Counted from the stretch's first letter, positions 9,204 to 18,270 are shown. The stretch: DNA of 64,000 nucleotides from JALOLV01 sp046295175 (GCA_046295175.1 JBKBNY010000010.1:1-64000), one strand, 5' to 3'. Numbers and translations: made by a program. Notes: generated by a model not told the origin, from the sequence alone.

Positions 9204-11174
9204 ATGAAAAAACTCCTACTTTTGGCTTTAATTGCTTCATTTTCAAACACTTATTCTCAAACCAAACGCCCTCTAAAACCTTCAGATGTATTTCGCTTGC
9301 AGAACATCGGCGACCCTCAGATTTCGCCCGAAGGGAATTGGGTAGCCTACACGCTTTCGAGTGTGGATTCGGTCAAAAATCGTAGAAATTCAGACCTCTG
9401 GATGGTCTCTTGGGATGGTAAAGAATCAATCCAATTGACACACACACCCGACGGCGAATCTCAGCCTCGTTGGAGTCCAGATGGTAAATATTTATCGTTT
9501 GTTTCTTCTCGAAACGGACTCACCAGTAGCCAAATTTGGGTAATGGATAGACGTGGCGGCGAAGCCAAGCAACTAACCGACTTGAAAAAAGGCGATTTGA
9601 CTGATTATGCTTGGTCGCCCGATGGTAAGAAAATCTTATTGTCAATCCGCAACGCTGCCGATACCTCAAAATCTAAAACGCCAAAACCGATTGTAATTGA
9701 CCGTTTTCAGTTTAAAAGAGATGTTGAGGGATACATCACTAAAAAAACAACACATTTGTATTTGTACGATGTAGCCACCAAAAAAATTGATACACTCACC
9801 AAAGGCGATTACGATGAGATTTCGCCAAGATGGTCGCCCGATGGTAGCCAGATTGCATTTGTGAGCAATCGCACCGCCGACCCCGACCGTAATTCAAACT
9901 CAGATATTTGGGTGATTGATGCTAAACCAAATGCCCAAATGAAGCAAATTACGACTTGGACGGGCAGAGATTCATCGCCTGAGTGGAGTCCAGACGGTAA
10001 GCAAATCGCCTACACACGCAGTACTTCATCCGAAAACTACATCATGTACGACCAGTCAATCTTATGTGTAGTTTCAAAAGATGGCGGCGAACCAAAACTA
10101 TTATCAAAAACATTGGATAGACCCGTCGGCAGCCCTCGCTGGACAAAAGATGGCAGCAGCCTCATGGCTATCGTAACCGACGACCGCACCCGTTATGTAG
10201 CACAATTTGCCGCAACTGATGGCAAAATGACAAAGGTTATCGGCGGAAATCGTACATTCAATACCATCGAAAAACATCCTACGGGCGTGTTTGTATCGAC
10301 CATGAGCGATTCGCAAACTCCTGCCGAAATCTACGCAATCGAAAACGGGAATATTCGCCGCCTGACCAAGCACCAAGAAGATTTCTTATCGAATCTGACC
10401 TTAGCAACTGTAGAAGGATTCACCTCAAAAAGCAAAGATGGTGCAATGGTTTCTAACATTCTGTATCGCCCAGCCAATGCCAAATCGGGGCAAAAATTAC
10501 CAACAATTTTATTCATTCACGGCGGCCCTGTGGCACAAGATGAGTTCAACTTTGATTTGTCACGACAAATGTTAGCGGCAGCAGGTTATGCCGTTGTAGC
10601 GGTCAATTACCGTGGTTCGAGTGGTCGTGGATTAGATTTTTGTAAGGCAATCAATGCCGATTGGGGTAATAAAGAAGTTTTGGATATTTTGGGAGCGACC
10701 GATTATCTCGTGCAAAATGGAATCGCCGACCCCGAAAAATTGGGTATTGGCGGATGGAGCTACGGCGGAATCTTGACCGACTACACGATTGCGAGCGATA
10801 CTCGTTTTAAGGCGGCATCGAGTGGAGCGGGTGTAGCCATGATTTCATCACTTTACGGAGTTGACCAATACATTTTACAATACGAAAACGAATTGGGTTC
10901 TCCGTGGAAGAATTTTGATAAATACGTTTCGCTTTCGTATCCTTTCTTGAAAGCCGATAAAATCAAAACCCCAACGCAATTTATGGTTGGCGAAAATGAT
11001 TTCAATGTTCCAGCCGTAGGCAGCGAACAAATGTATCAGGCTTTTAAATCGCTCGGAATCCCAACCGAATTGATAATTTATCCGGGTCAATTCCACGGAT
11101 TCACCAATCCAGCATTTCAAAAAGACCGTTTTGAAAGATACATTAATTGGTTTGATAAGTATTTGAAGAAGTAA
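9204..11174 (+). CDS. S9 family prolyl oligopeptidase / acylaminoacyl-peptidase
   Basis: Secreted serine peptidase of 656 residues that should remove dipeptides or acylated residues from peptides, probably in the periplasm. A signal peptide (MKKLLLLALIASFSNTYSQ) fixes the ATG start. Residues of roughly 25-370 carry WD40/TolB-like propeller repeats with the recurring xPxWSPDGK motif (at least five copies). The C-terminal alpha/beta hydrolase domain shows the nucleophile S519 in GWSYGG, the acid D599 in GENDFNVP and H631 in FHGF, a complete triad. An oxyanion-type HGGP motif precedes it. Length and order match bacterial S9C peptidases. It stands alone 117 bp after the Ig-repeat gene, and nothing points to a specific substrate. 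Confidence 0.93.
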   Translation: MKKLLLLALIASFSNTYSQTKRPLKPSDVFRLQNIGDPQISPEGNWVAYTLSSVDSVKNRRNSDLWMVSWDGKESIQLTHTPDGESQPRWSPDGKYLSFVSSRNGLTSSQIWVMDRRGGEAKQLTDLKKGDLTDYAWSPDGKKILLSIRNAADTSKSKTPKPIVIDRFQFKRDVEGYITKKTTHLYLYDVATKKIDTLTKGDYDEISPRWSPDGSQIAFVSNRTADPDRNSNSDIWVIDAKPNAQMKQITTWTGRDSSPEWSPDGKQIAYTRSTSSENYIMYDQSILCVVSKDGGEPKLLSKTLDRPVGSPRWTKDGSSLMAIVTDDRTRYVAQFAATDGKMTKVIGGNRTFNTIEKHPTGVFVSTMSDSQTPAEIYAIENGNIRRLTKHQEDFLSNLTLATVEGFTSKSKDGAMVSNILYRPANAKSGQKLPTILFIHGGPVAQDEFNFDLSRQMLAAAGYAVVAVNYRGSSGRGLDFCKAINADWGNKEVLDILGATDYLVQNGIADPEKLGIGGWSYGGILTDYTIASDTRFKAASSGAGVAMISSLYGVDQYILQYENELGSPWKNFDKYVSLSYPFLKADKIKTPTQFMVGENDFNVPAVGSEQMYQAFKSLGIPTELIIYPGQFHGFTNPAFQKDRFERYINWFDKYLKK

Positions 11175-11241
11175 AAGTTTTCATTCAAAGTACCGAATCA
11201 ATTAGTAATTTTGGAAATATTATCATTCAATATTATTCGCT

Positions 11242-12084
11242 ATGCTAAACTCAGAATGGCAAACCGCCAAAGAATACAAAGATTTAACTTATAAAAAACG
11301 CAATGGCGTTGCCCGAATCGCCTTCAACCGTCCCGAAGTACGCAATGCTTTCAGACCCAAAACCGTTTTTGAATTGCTCGATGCCTTTGAAGATGCCCGC
11401 AACGATGCCTCTATCGGCGTAGTTTTACTCTCGGGCGAGGGGCCATCTCCCAAAGACGGCGGCTGGGCATTTTGTAGCGGCGGCGACCAACGTGCCAGAG
11501 GCAAGGACGGCTACAAAGACGAAAAAGGAGTAGGCAGATTGAATATTTTGGAGGTTCAGCGTCAGATTCGCTTCATGACAAAACCAGTCATTGCCGTGGT
11601 ACCGGGTTGGGCTGTCGGCGGCGGACACAGCCTACATGTGGTATGCGATATGACGATTGCGAGCAAAGAACATGCGATTTTCAAACAGACCGATGCCAAC
11701 GTCGCCAGTTACGATGCGGGCTATGGTTCGGCCTATTTAGCTCGTCAGGTTGGGCAAAAACGTGCCAGAGAGATTTTCTTTTTAGGTCGAAACTACTCGG
11801 CACAAGAGGCTTTCGAGATGGGTATGGTAAATGCAGTTGTACCGCACGATGAACTCGAAGAAACCGCTTACCAATGGGCTCAAGAGATTTTGGAGAAGAG
11901 TCCGATGGCAATTCGAATGTTGAAATATGCCTTCAATATGATTGATGATGGTCTGGTTGGGCAGCAGATTTTTGCGGGTGAAGCCACTCGTTTGGGCTAC
12001 ATGACCGACGAAGCTCGTGAGGGTCGCGACGCTTTCTTAGAAAAACGCAAACCCAATTGGGAGCAATTTCCGAAATATTCGTAA
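11242..12084 (+). CDS. menB: 1,4-dihydroxy-2-naphthoyl-CoA synthase (MenB)
   Basis: Crotonase-fold enzyme of 280 residues that closes the second ring of naphthoquinone by Dieckmann condensation of o-succinylbenzoyl-CoA, a step in menaquinone synthesis. Recognisable signatures are NRPEVRNAFRPKT, the oxyanion segment AFCSGGDQ, GWAVGGGHSLHVVCD, and the MenB-specific stretch around QTDANVASYDAGYGSAY. D151 in QTD is present; in the family, enzymes with this Asp are the bicarbonate-independent type, whereas those with Gly use bicarbonate. The C-terminus (KRKPNWEQFPKYS) is typical. No other men gene is in the window, so the pathway is dispersed here. Start is ATG; the alternative of a plain enoyl-CoA hydratase is unlikely. 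Confidence 0.96.
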   Translation: MLNSEWQTAKEYKDLTYKKRNGVARIAFNRPEVRNAFRPKTVFELLDAFEDARNDASIGVVLLSGEGPSPKDGGWAFCSGGDQRARGKDGYKDEKGVGRLNILEVQRQIRFMTKPVIAVVPGWAVGGGHSLHVVCDMTIASKEHAIFKQTDANVASYDAGYGSAYLARQVGQKRAREIFFLGRNYSAQEAFEMGMVNAVVPHDELEETAYQWAQEILEKSPMAIRMLKYAFNMIDDGLVGQQIFAGEATRLGYMTDEAREGRDAFLEKRKPNWEQFPKYS

Positions 12085-12104
12085 GATACAAATAACCAAT
12101 CGTT

Positions 12105-12128
12105 GGTGCTGGATTCTCATCCAGCACC
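12105..12128. terminator. Hairpin after menB
   Basis: A perfect 10-bp stem GGTGCTGGAT/ATCCAGCACC with a TCTC loop lies 20 bp after the menB stop, in the gap before the convergent GNAT gene. It lacks a strong T tract, so termination efficiency is uncertain. Confidence 0.55.
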
Positions 12129-12139
12129 CAAAATGCTTA

Positions 12140-12151
12140 GGCTTCCAAGCC
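12140..12151. repeat. Short dispersed hairpin GGCTTCCAAGCC
   Basis: The 12-mer GGCTTCCAAGCC and its flanks match, in reverse complement, the hairpin at 25056-25067 over 17 bases. It sits in the convergent gap menB/GNAT. It belongs to the GGnTTnGGAAnCC family also seen at 36600 and, more loosely, at 43832. Confidence 0.5.
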
Positions 12152-12154
12152 GAT

Positions 12155-12667
12155 TTAGGCAGTAAATTCATTCCAAGTATAATAACAAACCATCGCTTGG
12201 CTTCCGTCGGGGCAATTCTCCAAGAAATTTCCCCGATTAGTTCCACCTACTCTTTCGTAGAACCCACGTGCGGCACGGTTTTCTTCAAAAACATGCAGAT
12301 ACAACTTAGGTTGATTATAATTCTCAATGCTCCATTCGGCAACAGCTCGCATCAATTTTCGACCAAATCCAGTACCTTTTAAATTTGGTTTTACGTGCAA
12401 ATTATCAATATAAGTACCAAACTCTTCGCTTTTATTGGCAAAAGCACAAGTAAATGCTATGATTTGCCCGTCTTCTTCAAAAACAAAAATCACTTGATTA
12501 TCGGCAGGATTTTGGGTTCGCTCCGTCCAAACCGCAATTCGGTCGTTCAAGACCTGATTATCTAAATATTCATCCGATAAAATTCCACGGTACGCAATCT
12601 GCCAACTGGCGGCGTGGAGTTGAGCGATTTGCAGGGCATCGTCGGTAGTAGCTTTTCTAAAAACCAT
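12155..12667 (-). CDS. GNAT family N-acetyltransferase
   Basis: Cytoplasmic acetyl-CoA-dependent acyltransferase of 170 residues. Motif A, which binds the CoA pyrophosphate, is seen as VKPNLKGTGFGRKLM (residues 92-106), and the motif B region LHVFEENRAARGFYERVG lies at 124-141. The beginning FRKATTDDALQIAQLHAASW is typical of single-domain GNATs. I chose ATG at 12667 over the in-frame TTG six bases upstream. A TATCTTTG-like element is not seen, but TAACTTTG (minus strand, 12703-12696) fits a Bacteroidota -7 box without a clear -33. Substrate cannot be predicted. Confidence 0.9.
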   Translation of the reverse strand: MVFRKATTDDALQIAQLHAASWQIAYRGILSDEYLDNQVLNDRIAVWTERTQNPADNQVIFVFEEDGQIIAFTCAFANKSEEFGTYIDNLHVKPNLKGTGFGRKLMRAVAEWSIENYNQPKLYLHVFEENRAARGFYERVGGTNRGNFLENCPDGSQAMVCYYTWNEFTA

Positions 12668-12799
12668 AAGCAAATAAGATAAGAATGTAACCGTACAAAG
12701 TTAATCCAAACTTCTCTGACTTTTATCATACCCCACTCTATCTGCAAACATAAATTAGGGCTAAAAACAGAATTACTTTTGACAAAAATCAGCAAGCAA

Positions 12800-13402
12800 A
12801 TGAAAAAACTCATTTTTATATTTCTAACCGCATTGGTCGGGGGCAGTTGTACTCAAAAACTACACGTAGAACGCGAACCAAACGTACCTATCGAAAAGTA
12901 TCATTCTTATGCTTGGAATAAACTCGAAGCCAGCAACGCCATTCATCCGCTTTATCATAACAATGAGCTTAACCAACAGATTATCAGAGAAATAGATGAG
13001 AGTTTCGCAAAGAAAGGATTCAAACGCAATAGTGTTAATCCTGATTTTTTGGTTGATTTTCATATTTATGTCGAAGAACAAAAATTCCAAAATACGGTTT
13101 GTCCAGCAGGATTTTACCGTGGCGAACGGTATTTGTCAGAATTGAAAGAAAATACCTATTGCGAAAGCCCGCAGATTGTTAGCTACGACGACGGTACGCT
13201 CATCATTGATATTGTGGATGCTCGCACCAAGCAGTTAGTTTGGCGGGCTTCGATGAATGATCTGCTCGAAAGCCCCGTGTATGCTGGCAAGGTTTTCCCG
13301 AAAAAAGTGCATCGCATTTTGAAGAAGTTCCCGAACTCAAAGTCAAATACCAAAACTACCCCAACCCCAAGTGAAACCGAAAAGCAGATTTCGCTCAATT
13401 GA
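12800..13402 (+). CDS. DUF4136 family lipoprotein
   Basis: Protein of 200 residues with a lipoprotein-type leader (MKKLIFIFLTALVGGSC), so probably anchored in a membrane facing the periplasm. The lipobox is imperfect (GGS before Cys). The region around YDDGTLIIDIVDARTKQLVW is the diagnostic DUF4136 motif, and the earlier xYxSYAW and NPDFLVDF segments fit too. The family has no established biochemical role. I chose ATG 12800 rather than the upstream TTG at 12779 because the leader peptide begins here. A -7-like TACTTTTG lies at 12774-12781. The tail is Thr/Lys-rich and low complexity. Confidence 0.85.
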   Translation: MKKLIFIFLTALVGGSCTQKLHVEREPNVPIEKYHSYAWNKLEASNAIHPLYHNNELNQQIIREIDESFAKKGFKRNSVNPDFLVDFHIYVEEQKFQNTVCPAGFYRGERYLSELKENTYCESPQIVSYDDGTLIIDIVDARTKQLVWRASMNDLLESPVYAGKVFPKKVHRILKKFPNSKSNTKTTPTPSETEKQISLN

Positions 13403-13426
13403 GTGAGAATCTGTATAAAATGCAGG

Positions 13427-13455
13427 CTTCCCGAGAGATTATTCTCATCGGGAAG
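13427..13455 (+). terminator. Terminator after DUF4136 gene
   Basis: Stem CTTCCCG/CGGGAAG extended by an inner GAGA/TCTC pair, followed by TTTTACTG. It lies 24 bp after the stop codon and before the Gfo/Idh gene. Confidence 0.6.
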
Positions 13456-13521
13456 TTTTACTGTTTGCATATCCCATAACTTCTCCCTAAATTGATTCCA
13501 AAATTCAACCCTCATTGACAA

Positions 13522-14802
13522 ATGCAAGAAATGTTAGAAAGACGTGAATTCCTCAAAAAAGGAAGTGCAGCCATGCTTGGCATGACCCTTCTCAGAGGAT
13601 TCAAAAGAGTCGCTCCGAGCGACCGCCTCCGAGTAGCTCATATTGGTCTAAACGGTATGGGTACTGCTCACCTCAAATGGTTTGCGGCTCTGCCCGAAGT
13701 CGAAATCGTAGGCTTGTGCGATGTAGATAAAAATCATTTGGCAAAAGCCCAAAAGACACTTCAAGAACTACACCCCGACACCAAAGCCCAAACCTACGAC
13801 GATTTCAGGCGGATTCTCGAACGCAAAGATGTAGATGCCATTACGTGTGCTACACCCGACCACTGGCATGCCCAAATCGCTATTTTGGCATTTGAGGCTG
13901 GCAAAGACGTTTATGGCGAAAAACCGCTCTCTTTCGATGTGAGAGAAGGACAAAAAATGCTAAAATCGCTCAAACGCCACAATCGGGTTTTTCAATTAGG
14001 CACACAGATTCATGCCGGAGACAACTACCATCGTGTTGTAGAAATCATCCAATCTGGGGCAATTGGTAAAGTACATACCGTAAGGCTTTGGAAAACGGGC
14101 GAACCGCCAGTTTTGGGGCCTTCGCAGTTCCAGACTCCACCCGAAAACCTAAACTACGACTTTTGGCTTGGTCCTGCTCCTTATTCGCAATATTCACCCG
14201 AAAGAGTGCATTTCAATTACCGTTATTACCTCGAATATTCGGGGGGTGTTTTTCAGGATTTTTGGTGCCACATCGCCGATGTCGTTTGGTGGGCATTGAG
14301 TCCTAAAAACCTCAAAAGTGTTAGTGCCAAAGGTGGATTACCCGAAGGCAACGCCAATACTCCAAAATGGATTGATGTAGATTATGAATTTGAAGACCTA
14401 AAAATACATTGGACGAGTACACCACCAAGCGTTGCAGGAGCCGAAAAAAGAGGCATTGGGGCTTATTTTGAAGGCGATAAAGGCACACTCATCTGCGATT
14501 ATAGCACCCGAGAAATAACCATCAATGGCGTTACGATGAAAGATATTGAAAGTGTACCTATCACCATCAAACGCTCGCCGGGACATCAACAAAATTTTGT
14601 GGATGCAGTAAAAGCCCGAACGCAGCCCGAATCGAACCTCGAATACGCACGAGCCATGACCATGCCTATGCACTTGGGGTTAATCTCGTGGAGATTAGGC
14701 CGAAAATTAGAATGGAATGCCAAAAAAGAGAAGTTTATCGGCGATTCGGAGGCTAATTCGTATTTATCAAGGGAATATCGCAAAGGTTACGACTGGATTT
14801 GA
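13522..14802 (+). CDS. Gfo/Idh/MocA family oxidoreductase, Tat-exported
   Basis: NAD(P)-dependent sugar or sugar-derivative dehydrogenase family, 426 residues. The N-terminus has a Tat signal (RREFLKKGSAAMLG, R7-R8), so it should fold with cofactor in the cytoplasm and be exported. The Rossmann glycine motif GLNGMGTAH is at 42-50 and the family's EKP motif at E133-K134-P135. The C-terminal beta-sheet domain follows, with LGPAPYSQYSPERVHFNYRYY, typical of the Bacteroidota secreted clade. A second start, ATG 13531, would give MLERREF and is equally plausible. Its convergent neighbour is a Tat-exported sugar isomerase-like protein, which suggests related carbohydrate chemistry. Substrate unknown. 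Confidence 0.9.
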   Translation: MQEMLERREFLKKGSAAMLGMTLLRGFKRVAPSDRLRVAHIGLNGMGTAHLKWFAALPEVEIVGLCDVDKNHLAKAQKTLQELHPDTKAQTYDDFRRILERKDVDAITCATPDHWHAQIAILAFEAGKDVYGEKPLSFDVREGQKMLKSLKRHNRVFQLGTQIHAGDNYHRVVEIIQSGAIGKVHTVRLWKTGEPPVLGPSQFQTPPENLNYDFWLGPAPYSQYSPERVHFNYRYYLEYSGGVFQDFWCHIADVVWWALSPKNLKSVSAKGGLPEGNANTPKWIDVDYEFEDLKIHWTSTPPSVAGAEKRGIGAYFEGDKGTLICDYSTREITINGVTMKDIESVPITIKRSPGHQQNFVDAVKARTQPESNLEYARAMTMPMHLGLISWRLGRKLEWNAKKEKFIGDSEANSYLSREYRKGYDWI

Positions 14803-14884
14803 TAGAATTTTCGTTCGATTTACCACTGATTATTTATCGGTGGTAAATCGAGTTTGAAAGATATTGATAAAATCTCCTCTAAAA

Positions 14885-14895
14885 CCGTGACACGG
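14885..14895. repeat. CCGTGACACGG palindrome
   Basis: An 11-bp palindrome (CCGTG-A-CACGG) followed by ATTCTAAATC in the convergent gap. A close relative, CCGTGGCACGG followed by AT, is at 50085-50095. Possibly another dispersed palindrome family; two copies are too few to define it. Confidence 0.4.
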
Positions 14896-14923
14896 ATTCT
14901 AAATCATTGAACAATCTACAAAA

Positions 14924-15847
14924 TCATCCCAAAATTGGTTTGAAGATTTCTTTAATCATTGCTAAATCTTTGACATGAGCCTGAACACCATCCATGGTGT
15001 TTGGAGTTTTTGCTTCGATGCATTGCTCAATCACCAAATGTGGCCGAATATTCATGGCTTTTAGCTCTCTCGCCAACCTTCTGTAATCTATATCGCCATC
15101 GCCAAAAGTTTCTGACCACACACCACCAACCGACTGCCGAATATGTAGCTCTACGATACGTTTACCATACATTTTCAGTACATCAAAAACAGCCACTTGA
15201 GAATCTTGCGAGCCACGATAAACCCAATGAACATCAAAACAAAAAGCAACGTTTTGAGGACTTGTATTTTGCAAAACATGATGAAATTCTCTCGCCCCCG
15301 CTCTTAGTTCTACATCGTGGGTATGATACGCCAACGTGATACCCTTCTGCCGAAGTGCAGCCCCAAGTTTCTCTACGTTTTTGGCTTGCACAATCAATTC
15401 CGAATCAGACTTCAGCTCGGCTCCTCCCCATTTTATTGGACTTGGATTCGTTACCATTATTTTTGTACCTAATTTCTTAACTTCATCGGCAATCGCCAAA
15501 ACCGATTTGATTGATAATTCGGCATCTTCGGCTTTGTGCAAAACACTATTTACATAAACCGAAGGCATCTGAATCTTGTACTTTTGTAGTATCGGAGCCA
15601 GTTTTTTTACATCCTCAACCGAACTTAGGCCCGGCTCATAAGACGTAATTCCGGTCTTGGTCAAATCAGACACATTTGCCTCTAAATCTTCGCCCCAATT
15701 TTTATTTTGGCGTCCATAAAAAGTAAGCCAGTTGTACGAATTACACGAAATTGGCAAATCCTGTAACGCATTTGTTGTTGACGAAATCAGCCCCAAAGCG
15801 GCCGAACCCGCAACTGCATTGATAAATTGTCTTCTATTAGATTTCAT
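14924..15847 (-). CDS. Sugar phosphate isomerase/epimerase family (xylose isomerase-like TIM barrel)
   Basis: Protein of 307 residues with a Tat-type leader (SNRRQFINAVAGSAALG, R5-R6). The remainder fits the AP endonuclease family 2/xylose isomerase-like barrel: YEPGLSSVEDV near the start, GITLAYHTHDVE in the middle, NVAFCFDVHWVYRGSQD, and a C-terminal RPHLVIEQCIE. Family members isomerise or epimerise sugars and inositol-type compounds using a divalent metal held by His, Asp and Glu residues, which are present in these segments. It converges with the Gfo/Idh gene, 121 bp away, a frequent pairing in Bacteroidota sugar modules. The exact substrate is unknown. Confidence 0.88.
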   Translation of the reverse strand: MKSNRRQFINAVAGSAALGLISSTTNALQDLPISCNSYNWLTFYGRQNKNWGEDLEANVSDLTKTGITSYEPGLSSVEDVKKLAPILQKYKIQMPSVYVNSVLHKAEDAELSIKSVLAIADEVKKLGTKIMVTNPSPIKWGGAELKSDSELIVQAKNVEKLGAALRQKGITLAYHTHDVELRAGAREFHHVLQNTSPQNVAFCFDVHWVYRGSQDSQVAVFDVLKMYGKRIVELHIRQSVGGVWSETFGDGDIDYRRLARELKAMNIRPHLVIEQCIEAKTPNTMDGVQAHVKDLAMIKEIFKPILG

Positions 15848-15911
15848 TTTAGGTCAAGGTCGAATATTTGATAAATCTAAAATATGCTTATTCTGGCGTT
15901 TTACAAAATAA

Positions 15912-15939
15912 AAATGGCTACACTGGGGTGTAGCCATTT
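15912..15939 (-). terminator. Rho-independent terminator of ffh
   Basis: A perfect 12-bp stem AAATGGCTACAC/GTGTAGCCATTT with a 4-nt loop. Read on the minus strand it follows the ffh stop by about 40 bp and is followed by TTTATTTTGT. Confidence 0.85.
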
Positions 15940-15977
15940 CGATGATTGAGCATTTATATTTTGGTCAATTCTCTATC

Positions 15978-17288
15978 TTATTTCTTCAATTTACCCATTG
16001 CCTGCATCGTATTCATCTTTTTCATCATTTTACGCATGTCTTCAAACTGCTTCAAAAGATTATTTACTTGCTGAATCGACGTACCACTACCATTGGCAAT
16101 ACGTTTTTTGCGGCTTCCGTCGATGATTTCGGGTTTTTCACGCTCTTTTGGCGTCATCGACTGGATAATCGCCTCGATTGGTTTGAAAGAATCATTGCTA
16201 ATATCAACATCTTTGATAGCCGAGCCTACCCCCGGAATCATCCCCATCAAATCTTTGATATTACCCATCTTTTTGATTTGCTGTAATTGTCCCAAGAAGT
16301 CGGTCAAATCAAATTTATTTTCACGCATCTTCTTGTTTAGGCGGCGTGCTTCGTCTTCGTCGAAAGCCTGTTGAGCTCTCTCTACCAACGAGATAACATC
16401 ACCCATACCCAAAATACGGCTTGCCATACGGTCTGGGTAGAAGATGTCGAGGGCATCCATTTTCTCACCAGTCGAAATAAATTTAATTGGCTTATTTACA
16501 ACCGATTTGATAGATAAAGCCGCACCACCACGCGAATCACCATCGAGCTTGGTCAAGACAACACCATCAAAATTCAGACGGTCGTTGAATGCCTTGGCCG
16601 TATTGACCGCATCCTGACCCGTCATTGAGTCCACAACAAACAAAATTTCGCTCGGATTGATGGTATTTTTGATGTTTTCAACCTCCTGCATCATCACTTC
16701 ATCAACCGCCAAACGACCTGCCGTATCTATGATGATGATATTTTTGCCTTTTGCTTTGGCTTGTGCTACGGCATTTTTGGCAATCTCAACTGCATTTTTA
16801 TTTTCTGGCTCGGCATAAACATCTACCCCAATCTGCTCACCCAAAACTTGTAGCTGCGTAATGGCGGCTGGTCGGTAAATATCGCAGGCTGCGAGCATCA
16901 CTTGGCGGCCTTGTTTTTTGAGATAACTGGCGAATTTACCCGAGAATGTGGTCTTACCCGAACCTTGCAAACCCGCAATCAAAACCACTGCTGGCGAGCC
17001 TTTCAAGTTGGCACTTTGAACTTCGCCACCCATCAAGTCGGTCAATTCTTCATGAACAATTTTGATGAATAATTGCCCAGGCTCTACCGCAATCATTACC
17101 TTACGGTCGATTGCCTTATCTTTCACACGGTCGGTTACTTCTTTGGCAACTTTAAAGTTTACGTCGGCATCCATCAACGCACGGCGAACTTCTTTTACCG
17201 TCGCGGCAATATTAATATCGGTGATTCTACCCTGACCTTTAAGGGTTTTGATGGCTTTATTTAACTTATCCTGTAAATTCTCAAACAT
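15978..17288 (-). CDS. ffh: Signal recognition particle protein Ffh (SRP54)
   Basis: GTPase of 436 residues that binds signal peptides emerging from ribosomes and docks with FtsY to target membrane proteins. The N domain covers about 1-90. The G domain has P-loop GLQGSGKTT (106-114), DTAGR near 187, and TKLDGDSRGG near 245. The C-terminal M domain, from about 300, is Met-rich (MGMIPGVG, MRKMMKKMNTMQAMGKLKK) and carries the RNA-binding SRKKRIANGSG segment. Length is standard for a bacterial Ffh. The upstream region holds an AT-rich inverted-repeat element and a -7-like TATCTTTG (minus strand, 17415-17408). Confidence 0.98.
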   Translation of the reverse strand: MFENLQDKLNKAIKTLKGQGRITDINIAATVKEVRRALMDADVNFKVAKEVTDRVKDKAIDRKVMIAVEPGQLFIKIVHEELTDLMGGEVQSANLKGSPAVVLIAGLQGSGKTTFSGKFASYLKKQGRQVMLAACDIYRPAAITQLQVLGEQIGVDVYAEPENKNAVEIAKNAVAQAKAKGKNIIIIDTAGRLAVDEVMMQEVENIKNTINPSEILFVVDSMTGQDAVNTAKAFNDRLNFDGVVLTKLDGDSRGGAALSIKSVVNKPIKFISTGEKMDALDIFYPDRMASRILGMGDVISLVERAQQAFDEDEARRLNKKMRENKFDLTDFLGQLQQIKKMGNIKDLMGMIPGVGSAIKDVDISNDSFKPIEAIIQSMTPKEREKPEIIDGSRKKRIANGSGTSIQQVNNLLKQFEDMRKMMKKMNTMQAMGKLKK

Positions 17289-17300
17289 GATTTTCTGGAT

Positions 17301-17395
17301 GGTGAATGATTAATGAGTAACCTGCGAATGCTTTTTGATAGATTAGTAACTACCGATTTTTAATTCACAAATTCGCAATTCACTCATTCACTAAT
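17301..17395. repeat. AT-rich inverted-repeat element upstream of ffh
   Basis: Arms GGTGAATGATTAATGAGTAA (17301-17320) and, inverted, the run ending CACTCATTCACTAAT (17375-17395) are imperfect complements made of GTGAAT/GAATGA words. It belongs to the element family described in the findings and ends within 15 bp of the ffh start codon. Confidence 0.55.
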
Positions 17396-17521
17396 TTTTT
17401 AATGGTGCAAAGATAATCAATATTGTCGAAAATTTGTGGACGAAATTTTATCCTATGGTATTAATATTGAATAATAGAATCGTATCTTCGTATTAAAAAT
17501 TACCTAAAACCTGAGAAAGTT

Positions 17522-18037
17522 ATGACAAAATTGCTGTACCTAATTAGACACGCCACTGCCGAAGAAGGGGGCAACTCCCCAATGTTTAGAGATTTTGATA
17601 GAGACCTGACCTCTACCGGAATCATCGAATCGGCTCGAATGGGTAAATTTTTGTCATCTAAAGGTATAAAATTAGATTTGATAATCAGTAGTGCAGCCGA
17701 GCGTGCCAAAGGAACTGCCAAGATTTTTGCCGAACAGTTGGGAATCGACACCGAAACAATCGTGATTGATGAAAACCTCTACGGCGGTGGCCCAAGGGCG
17801 TATCTGGCGGCGGTTAATGCTCTGAACGAATCGGTAAACTCGGTAGCTATCTTTGGGCATAACCCCGATATTACGTTTTTTGGAGAATACTTGACTCGTG
17901 CCGACATTGGCGGACAAATGGATAAAGCTGGCTGTTTAGTCATGCAATTTGATGATATTAAATGGGCGGAGGTATCGAGCAAAATGGGAAAATTTGTAGA
18001 ATATCACGCTCCCCGAACAATCAATCCGACAGAGTAA
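17522..18037 (+). CDS. sixA: SixA-type phosphohistidine phosphatase
   Basis: Small histidine phosphatase of 171 residues. The catalytic RHA motif is R9-H10-A11 and the second catalytic histidine is H113 in FGHNPD. In enterobacteria SixA removes phosphate from histidine residues of phosphotransfer domains; the substrate in Bacteroidota is unproven. Conserved features also include FDRDLTSTG and the ISSAAERAKGTA region. It is transcribed divergently from ffh and closed by a strong terminator, so it is likely monocistronic. Confidence 0.92.
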   Translation: MTKLLYLIRHATAEEGGNSPMFRDFDRDLTSTGIIESARMGKFLSSKGIKLDLIISSAAERAKGTAKIFAEQLGIDTETIVIDENLYGGGPRAYLAAVNALNESVNSVAIFGHNPDITFFGEYLTRADIGGQMDKAGCLVMQFDDIKWAEVSSKMGKFVEYHAPRTINPTE

Positions 18038-18056
18038 TTTACATCATAAAATCATA

Positions 18057-18090
18057 CAAAAGGCTGCGAAATTAATCTCGCAGCCTTTTG
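18057..18090 (+). terminator. Strong terminator after sixA
   Basis: A perfect 13-bp stem CAAAAGGCTGCGA/TCGCAGCCTTTTG with loop AATTAATC, ending in T-rich sequence (CCTTTTGTATTT). Twenty bases after the sixA stop. The rest of the 313-bp gap to the next gene holds only a promoter. Confidence 0.9.
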
Positions 18091-18240
18091 TATTTAGCAC
18101 TAAATCAGGCGTTTAGTTTGGTAACAATTATAAAAAAACATAACTTTGTATTCACATCTGAAAACTCTCCTCAATTAAACAAACGAATAAATCCAATAAC
18201 CGTTCAGTAAAAATTGGTAGGAAAAAAGCCCTGCATTCTC

Positions 18241-18270
18241 TTTGTATCTAAAACTATATTTCTATATTTG
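18241..18270 (+). promoter_or_regulatory. Bacteroidota promoter of the 18351 gene
   Basis: A -33 TTTG at 18241-18244, an 18-bp spacer, and a -7 TATATTTG at 18263-18270 match the Bacteroidota sigma-A consensus. Transcription would start near 18277, leaving a leader of about 75 nt. Confidence 0.7.

Noticed and set aside
15942..16374. Plus-strand ORFs inside the ffh region
   Set aside because: Antisense shadows of ffh, whose reading frame is unambiguous.
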